From: an uncultured Mucispirillum sp.
Lineage (GTDB): Bacteria; Chrysiogenota; Deferribacteres; Deferribacterales; Mucispirillaceae
Length of the DNA stretch: 64,000 nt
Reading direction: 5' to 3'
Assembly: GCA_944324465.1 (NCBI GenBank)
Contig: CALUWI010000004.1
Location: forward strand, 1-64,000
Every line of letters begins with the position of its first letter. Position 1 is the stretch's first letter. Below are positions 63,150-64,000 of the stretch, in pieces. The notes beneath the pieces were generated by a model. The model worked only from the letters and a program-made list of their open reading frames with translations, did not search any database and had not been told where the DNA came from. The position numbers and the translations under genes were made by a program.

Positions 63150-63489
63150 TAGTCAGCGTGAAACAGTGGGTGGAAGTCTTAAAGTTGAATTTATTTTCCC
63201 AGTTCATGAGATTGACTCTTTCAATGGTGAAGAGTTAAAAGTCTATATTGAGGGTATATCTGCTGAAGTTGATAGTGTTGTTATTAACTTTTCTGATATA
63301 ACATATTTAAACTCAAGTGGTTTAAGAGAGTTAATTCAGTTATTTAAAGTATTGAAAGAAAAAGACAAAAGTCTGATTTTTTCTAATGTTAGTGATGATA
63401 TTTATAAAATATTTGTTCATACTAACTTAAACAGGCTTTTTACTATTGTTGGTGATGATGAAGAAGCCAAAGCTAAACTTTTAAAATAA
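63139..63489 (+). CDS. STAS domain protein, anti-sigma factor antagonist type
   Basis: A 116-residue single STAS domain similar to SpoIIAA. The phospho-acceptor region is ITYLNSSGLREL, with Ser59 or Ser60 as likely phosphorylated residue; the usual Asp before the serines is Asn. AGGAGG stands 4 nt before the ATG, one of the best sites here. Such proteins free sigma factors from anti-sigma kinases or act in other partner-switch modules. No kinase or phosphatase partner is in the window. Confidence 0.9.
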   Translation: MSFNSQRETVGGSLKVEFIFPVHEIDSFNGEELKVYIEGISAEVDSVVINFSDITYLNSSGLRELIQLFKVLKEKDKSLIFSNVSDDIYKIFVHTNLNRLFTIVGDDEEAKAKLLK

Positions 63490-63511
63490 GAAAGTTTTGG
63501 TAAAAGAATTT

Positions 63512-64000
63512 ATGAAAAAAATAGATTGTTTATCTGCAGAAGAAATAAAAGAAGTTGTAGAAAACTTTTCTGAGCAGTCTTTCCGCGGTAAACAGATATA
63601 TAACTGGCTTTATCACAATAATGTAACATCATTTGATATGATGACCAATATTCCTGCGTCTTTACGGGAAAAATTATCATCAGAATATGAATTTACCTAT
63701 TTTGAGGAAGTTAAAAGACTTACTTCTAGTGATGGCTCTATTAAATTTCTTTTTAAATTAGAAGACGGTGAAAGTATAGAGTCAGTTTTATTAAGTGATG
63801 GCAGTAGAATTTCTGGCTGTATTTCTACTCAAGTGGGCTGCCGCATGGGTTGTAAGTTTTGTGCAACAGCTGGGGCTGTTGGCTTTAAACGAAACTTAAC
63901 TATTGGGGAAATATTAGCTCAGGTTGCAGCTTTAAGAAAAAGTTCAGAAGAACTTTTTGAAGAAAGGCTTTTAAATTTAGTCTTTATGGGTATGGGTGAG
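63512..64000 (+). CDS. rlmN: 23S rRNA adenine-2503-C2 methyltransferase, 3' truncated by window
   Basis: The first 163 codons of RlmN, a radical-SAM enzyme that methylates A2503 of 23S rRNA and also A37 in tRNAs. The N-terminal FRGKQIYNWLYHNNVTSFDMM, then GCISTQVGCRMGCKFC with the CxxxCxxC cluster ligands (Cys110, 114, 117), and FMGMGE at the edge are all family hallmarks. The gene is open to the window end; about half the protein is missing. The start at 63512 lacks a clear ribosome-binding site; an in-frame TTG at 63497 is possible. Confidence 0.94.
   Translation, partial: MKKIDCLSAEEIKEVVENFSEQSFRGKQIYNWLYHNNVTSFDMMTNIPASLREKLSSEYEFTYFEEVKRLTSSDGSIKFLFKLEDGESIESVLLSDGSRISGCISTQVGCRMGCKFCATAGAVGFKRNLTIGEILAQVAALRKSSEELFEERLLNLVFMGMGE

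Noticed and set aside
1-64000. CRISPR arrays, complete insertion sequences, prophage genes
   Set aside because: I saw no regularly spaced direct repeats, no intact transposase or integrase, and no phage structural genes apart from the phage-like VgrG spike.

Overview
The window looks like a chromosomal segment of a low-GC, AT-rich, Gram-negative-type bacterium. Outer-membrane-style lipoproteins and periplasmic proteins, a VgrG spike gene, a six-gene Rnf complex in C-D-G-E-A-B order, PilZ and STAS signalling genes and a methyl-accepting chemotaxis protein fit a motile, anaerobic or microaerophilic gut-type organism. A Deferribacterota member such as Mucispirillum is my best guess. That is inference from gene content and base composition; no rRNA is present to test it.

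Layout. 1-2.4 kb: an accessory patch with a possible IS200/IS605-like right end at the left edge, an ADP-ribosylglycohydrolase, and a RelB/DinJ-like antitoxin, Doc-like toxin and papain-like cysteine protease in tandem. 2.4-6.3 kb: envelope cluster (double-TPM membrane protein, LemA, SPOR-NlpC/P60 lipoprotein). 6.4-10.4 kb: three PepSY-like periplasmic paralogues around a chemotaxis receptor. 10.6-14.2 kb: 3-methyladenine glycosylase, AEC transporter, DUF985 cupin and a membrane protein resembling a degenerate phosphoethanolamine transferase. 14.6-25.4 kb: aspA, rpsO-pnp, a META lipoprotein, dut-glgP-thioesterase, a globin-like/PsiE fusion and a PepV-type dipeptidase. 25.6-32.3 kb: the rimP-nusA-ylxR-infB-rbfA-truB operon behind a multi-hairpin leader that ends in a terminator abutting the rimP ribosome-binding site. 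33.2-39.3 kb: a type VI secretion cargo set (PAAR-like, VgrG, 1077-residue putative effector), followed by tRNA-Gly and tRNA-Cys. 39.7-41.2 kb: a small cysteine-containing secreted protein and a DsbC/DsbA-like lipoprotein. 41.3-64 kb: a dense, entirely plus-strand run: mutL-miaA-ftsB-like-xseA, greA-pgsA-plsY, the riboflavin genes, nusB, an unrecognised gene, DUF4911, yhaM-like, ymdB-like, rpiB, glyA, dCMP deaminase, rnfCDGEAB, pyrF-pyrE, PilZ, STAS and the start of rlmN.

How the genes work together. The rimP operon matures and starts ribosomes and supplies NusA. Its leader is placed so that the operon depends on read-through of a terminator, which suggests attenuation. RibD, RibE, RibBA and RibH form a complete core riboflavin set, which would feed the flavin-rich Rnf pump about 6 kb downstream. 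The VgrG set looks like an orphan T6SS cargo island: no TssA-M structural genes are in the window. Its effector ends in an L,D-transpeptidase-like domain that keeps the histidine but has glycine where the catalytic cysteine is expected. Most minor open frames, including those crossing the tRNAs and the asparagine-rich part of infB, are shadows and are left out.
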